DNA of 8,057 nucleotides, from NCBI GenBank assembly GCA_000715855.1, contig KL571245.1, forward strand, positions 11,368 to 19,424. The letters run 5' to 3'. Source of the DNA: Actinoplanes liguriensis. GTDB taxonomy: Bacteria > Actinomycetota > Actinomycetes > Mycobacteriales > Micromonosporaceae. Each line of letters starts with the position of its first letter. Within the stretch, counting starts at the first letter, position 1. The position numbers and the translations under genes are program-made. The notes under the pieces were generated by a model. It was given only the letters and a program-made list of their open reading frames with translations, made no database searches and was not told the origin of the DNA. Shown one piece after another: positions 6,914-8,057 of the stretch.

Positions 6914-7534
6914 CTAAGAGCCCGGGGTAGCAGAACACACTCTCCATCCGCCCTGATCAGACATTTCGAATTTCCACGGATCGAATGTCTCCTCGGCGCC
7001 GCCAGCAATTGTGCGCACGATATCTACGGTCGCGGAGGCCTGGCTCCCCGCGGTGTGGATGGCCAAGTTTTTCCAAGTGACCATGACCCCTACAGAATAC
7101 TTGCCTTCAGTTTCCCTAATATTTTCACGGAAGGCACTCAACTGAGTGAAATCAGCATTCTCATTGCAAACGTAGAGGTCCGCCTGTTGATCATTTCTAT
7201 CTGTCAGATAGGCTCCCAGAAAGCTGACCAGAACAACCGTTGGGTCTGTTCGTTTGATCTCGGTGGCGTCGTCATAGATGGCGACGAATACACCCAGCCC
7301 GCCTAGGCAAAGCAAAGCCAAGAGGCCCGCACCAAGAGCTAACGACAAGCGCGCGCGGCGGCTCCGGAAGCGGCCGCCCTTTTTCCTAGACGTTCCCGAC
7401 GGGTGACCGGCCGATCCGGAACTCTGAGCCGCAACTGCAGGCAACCCGCTCCCCCTAGATCCAAGAACGGGAGGGCCTGCCGACACGTCTGACGGTGCTG
7501 GACCGGCTTGGGGTTTCGGCTCGGGCGGCTGCAT
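6914..7534 (-). CDS. Single-pass membrane protein with NTF2-like-looking outer domain
   Basis: A 206-residue protein on the opposite strand. A Pro/Ala/Gly-rich, disordered-looking cytoplasmic N-terminus (1-48) ends in a basic patch (RKKGGRFRSRRAR, 50-62). A membrane helix (63-87) and an outer domain (about 96-206) follow. The outer domain runs from helix DPTVVLVSFLGAYL through central strands (KYSVGVMVTWKNLAI, SATVDIVRTIAG) to WRVCSA. Cys123 and Cys200 could pair. The pattern matches small NTF2-like membrane proteins frequent in Micromonosporaceae (from memory). ATG-7534 is chosen because an in-frame stop lies seven codons upstream (7553-7555) and no other start codon intervenes except ATT. 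No Shine-Dalgarno is seen. Leu65 is a rare TTA codon (7340-7342). The part encoding the outer domain is about 45-50% GC, while the N-terminal part is about 62% or higher. The stop codon lies one base from the stop of the facing gene. Role unknown; a T4SS accessory, exclusion or sensing function is speculative. Confidence 0.75.
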   Translation of the reverse strand: MQPPEPKPQAGPAPSDVSAGPPVLGSRGSGLPAVAAQSSGSAGHPSGTSRKKGGRFRSRRARLSLALGAGLLALLCLGGLGVFVAIYDDATEIKRTDPTVVLVSFLGAYLTDRNDQQADLYVCNENADFTQLSAFRENIRETEGKYSVGVMVTWKNLAIHTAGSQASATVDIVRTIAGGAEETFDPWKFEMSDQGGWRVCSATPGS

Positions 7535-7541
7535 ACATACG

Positions 7542-7547
7542 ACACTA
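7542..7547 (-). promoter_or_regulatory. Possible -10 element for a leaderless transcript
   Basis: Read on the minus strand, TAGTGT fits the TANNNT form of actinobacterial -10 boxes and ends seven bases before the ATG at 7534. Transcription would then begin at or next to the start codon, which fits the absence of a ribosome binding site. No convincing -35 hexamer is seen upstream. Tentative. Confidence 0.3.
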
Positions 7548-7725
7548 ATTCGTCATGGCCTGCGCATCACTGCAGGGCGAGGGCCGAACCACGCGAACCT
7601 GCCGCCCGTACCCATGATCGCAAGCTCCTGATAGGACACACCCCTGGGACATCTCGGGAGTCATCGGCCCGGATGGCACCAAAGCGCACCGGGACCGCAT
7701 TGCGTGGACCCTCGCTGGTCTGGGA

Positions 7726-7731
7726 TAGGTT
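7726..7731 (+). promoter_or_regulatory. Possible -10 element for the FtsK-like gene
   Basis: TAGGTT fits the TANNNT pattern of housekeeping actinobacterial promoters and would give a leader of roughly 20 bases containing the ribosome site at 7745. The upstream hexamers are weak: TTGCGT at 7700-7705 leaves a long 20-base spacer, and TGGACC at 7705-7710 leaves 15. Confidence 0.35.
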
Positions 7732-7744
7732 TTATGCGCGCGAC

Positions 7745-7753
7745 AGGAGGTGA
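7745..7753 (+). promoter_or_regulatory. Full-consensus ribosome binding site before a GTG start
   Basis: AGGAGGTGA is a perfect complement to the 16S 3' end. The eight bases between AGGAGG and the GTG at 7759 are ideal spacing, so this site fixes the start of the right-edge gene and implies strong translation. Confidence 0.85.
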
Positions 7754-7758
7754 CAGCA

Positions 7759-8057
7759 GTGGCGGATTCGGCTCTGCGGGTCCGGCAGGCCGCTGCTTTG
7801 CACCGGCAAGCGGTGGCGACAGCGGATGCGGCCTCCGCCGCCCTGGAGGCATATGCGCCGGGGGCCGCCGGTGACCCCGGGGAGCAGCACCGGCTGGCCA
7901 AGCAGCTGCAAGCGGCGGCCGCCCAGGTCGCGCCGGGCTGGCTCGGTGCGCCGCTCGACGCGATGACGCCGAAGGCGCCGCTCGGTGGTGGGCAGACGCC
8001 GCAGTTCGTGCGGCTCGGGGTGGCCCAGCCGCTGGACGACGTTCGTTTCCCGGCGAT
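7759..8057 (+). CDS. Probable FtsK/SpoIIIE-like translocase, N-terminal part (runs off right edge)
   Basis: An open frame of 99 codons from GTG-7759 with no stop before the window ends. It begins ADSALRVRQAAALHRQAV, continues with an Ala-rich helical stretch that looks like a coiled coil (about 1-58, many Gln, Leu and Ala), and then TPQFVRLGVAQPLDDVRF. This opening resembles, from memory, large FtsK/SpoIIIE-domain ATPases annotated as cell division proteins in Micromonosporaceae, which lack membrane helices at the N-terminus. The Walker motifs would lie beyond the window, so the ATPase assignment cannot be seen here. GC is about 75%, and the preceding ribosome site is perfect. It is divergent from the minus-strand membrane protein. 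It could be the DNA pump partner of the T4SS-like genes or an unrelated housekeeping neighbour. Confidence 0.65.
   Translation, partial: MADSALRVRQAAALHRQAVATADAASAALEAYAPGAAGDPGEQHRLAKQLQAAAAQVAPGWLGAPLDAMTPKAPLGGGQTPQFVRLGVAQPLDDVRFPA

Larger units (their letters stand above)
7535..7758. other. Divergent intergenic region
   Basis: The 224 bases between two divergent genes are the only sizeable non-coding DNA in the window and should hold both promoters. I see no tRNA, strong inverted repeat, riboswitch-like structure or terminator. Short reading frames crossing it look like chance openings. Confidence 0.6.

Noticed and set aside
6900..6935. Bidirectional terminator between the convergent genes
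   Set aside because: I could find no stable inverted repeat or flanking T-run; the CCCGGG at about 6919-6926 is too short.
6905..7306. Plus-strand opening of 133 codons
   Set aside because: Antisense to the outer domain of the minus-strand membrane protein; no ribosome site and no recognisable domain, whereas the minus-strand frame has a coherent membrane-protein architecture.
7600..7700. Regulatory hairpin or riboswitch in the intergenic region
   Set aside because: Only short imperfect complementarities (around CCCCTGGGA) were seen, no more than expected by chance at this GC.
7508..7753. Short plus-strand opening across the divergent intergenic region
   Set aside because: It crosses the probable promoters and the perfect ribosome site of the next gene, and is basic and low-complexity with no start signal.

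Overview
The window looks like chromosomal or integrated DNA from a high-GC actinobacterium. The Micromonosporaceae (Micromonospora/Actinoplanes group) is my best guess. The reasons are the 70-78% GC coding stretches, GTG starts, strong AGGAGG-type ribosome sites, and family resemblance (from memory) of the last two genes to proteins common in that family. No rRNA, tRNA, CRISPR array, insertion sequence, integrase or att site is visible.

Layout. Positions 1-6912 hold five plus-strand genes packed as one operon. They are a VirB4-type ATPase (open at the left edge, ending 2655), a VirB6/TrbL-like polytopic membrane protein (2657-4642), a small single-pass protein with a probable VirB8/TcpC-like extracytoplasmic domain (4647-5192), a membrane-anchored two-domain peptidoglycan hydrolase (lytic transglycosylase-like plus M23 peptidase, 5189-6310), and an unrecognised soluble protein (6307-6912). 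Junctions are 1 base, 4 bases, and two ATGA stop/start overlaps, so translational coupling is likely. A minus-strand gene (6914-7534) faces this operon, with a single base between the two stop codons. It encodes another single-pass protein with an NTF2-like-looking outer domain. A 224-base non-coding stretch (7535-7758) separates it from a divergent plus-strand gene starting at 7759 that runs off the right edge. That gene is probably an FtsK/SpoIIIE-like translocase of the Micromonosporaceae type.

How the genes fit together. ATPase, membrane channel, VirB8-like scaffold and cell-wall hydrolase are the core parts of a Gram-positive type IV secretion (conjugation-like) apparatus. The hydrolase would open peptidoglycan, the VirB6/VirB8-like proteins would build the membrane pore, and VirB4 would power it. 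No relaxase or coupling protein is seen here, so the window does not show whether this is a mobile element or a fixed chromosomal T4SS-like locus.

The most striking signal is compositional. GC falls abruptly from about 70% to about 45-55% inside genes: for the ectodomain and membrane core of the VirB6-like protein, and again from the 3' end of the hydrolase through the unknown gene and the outer domain of the minus-strand gene. The only two TTA leucine codons I found lie in or at the edge of these blocks. This suggests domain-level replacement of surface-exposed parts.
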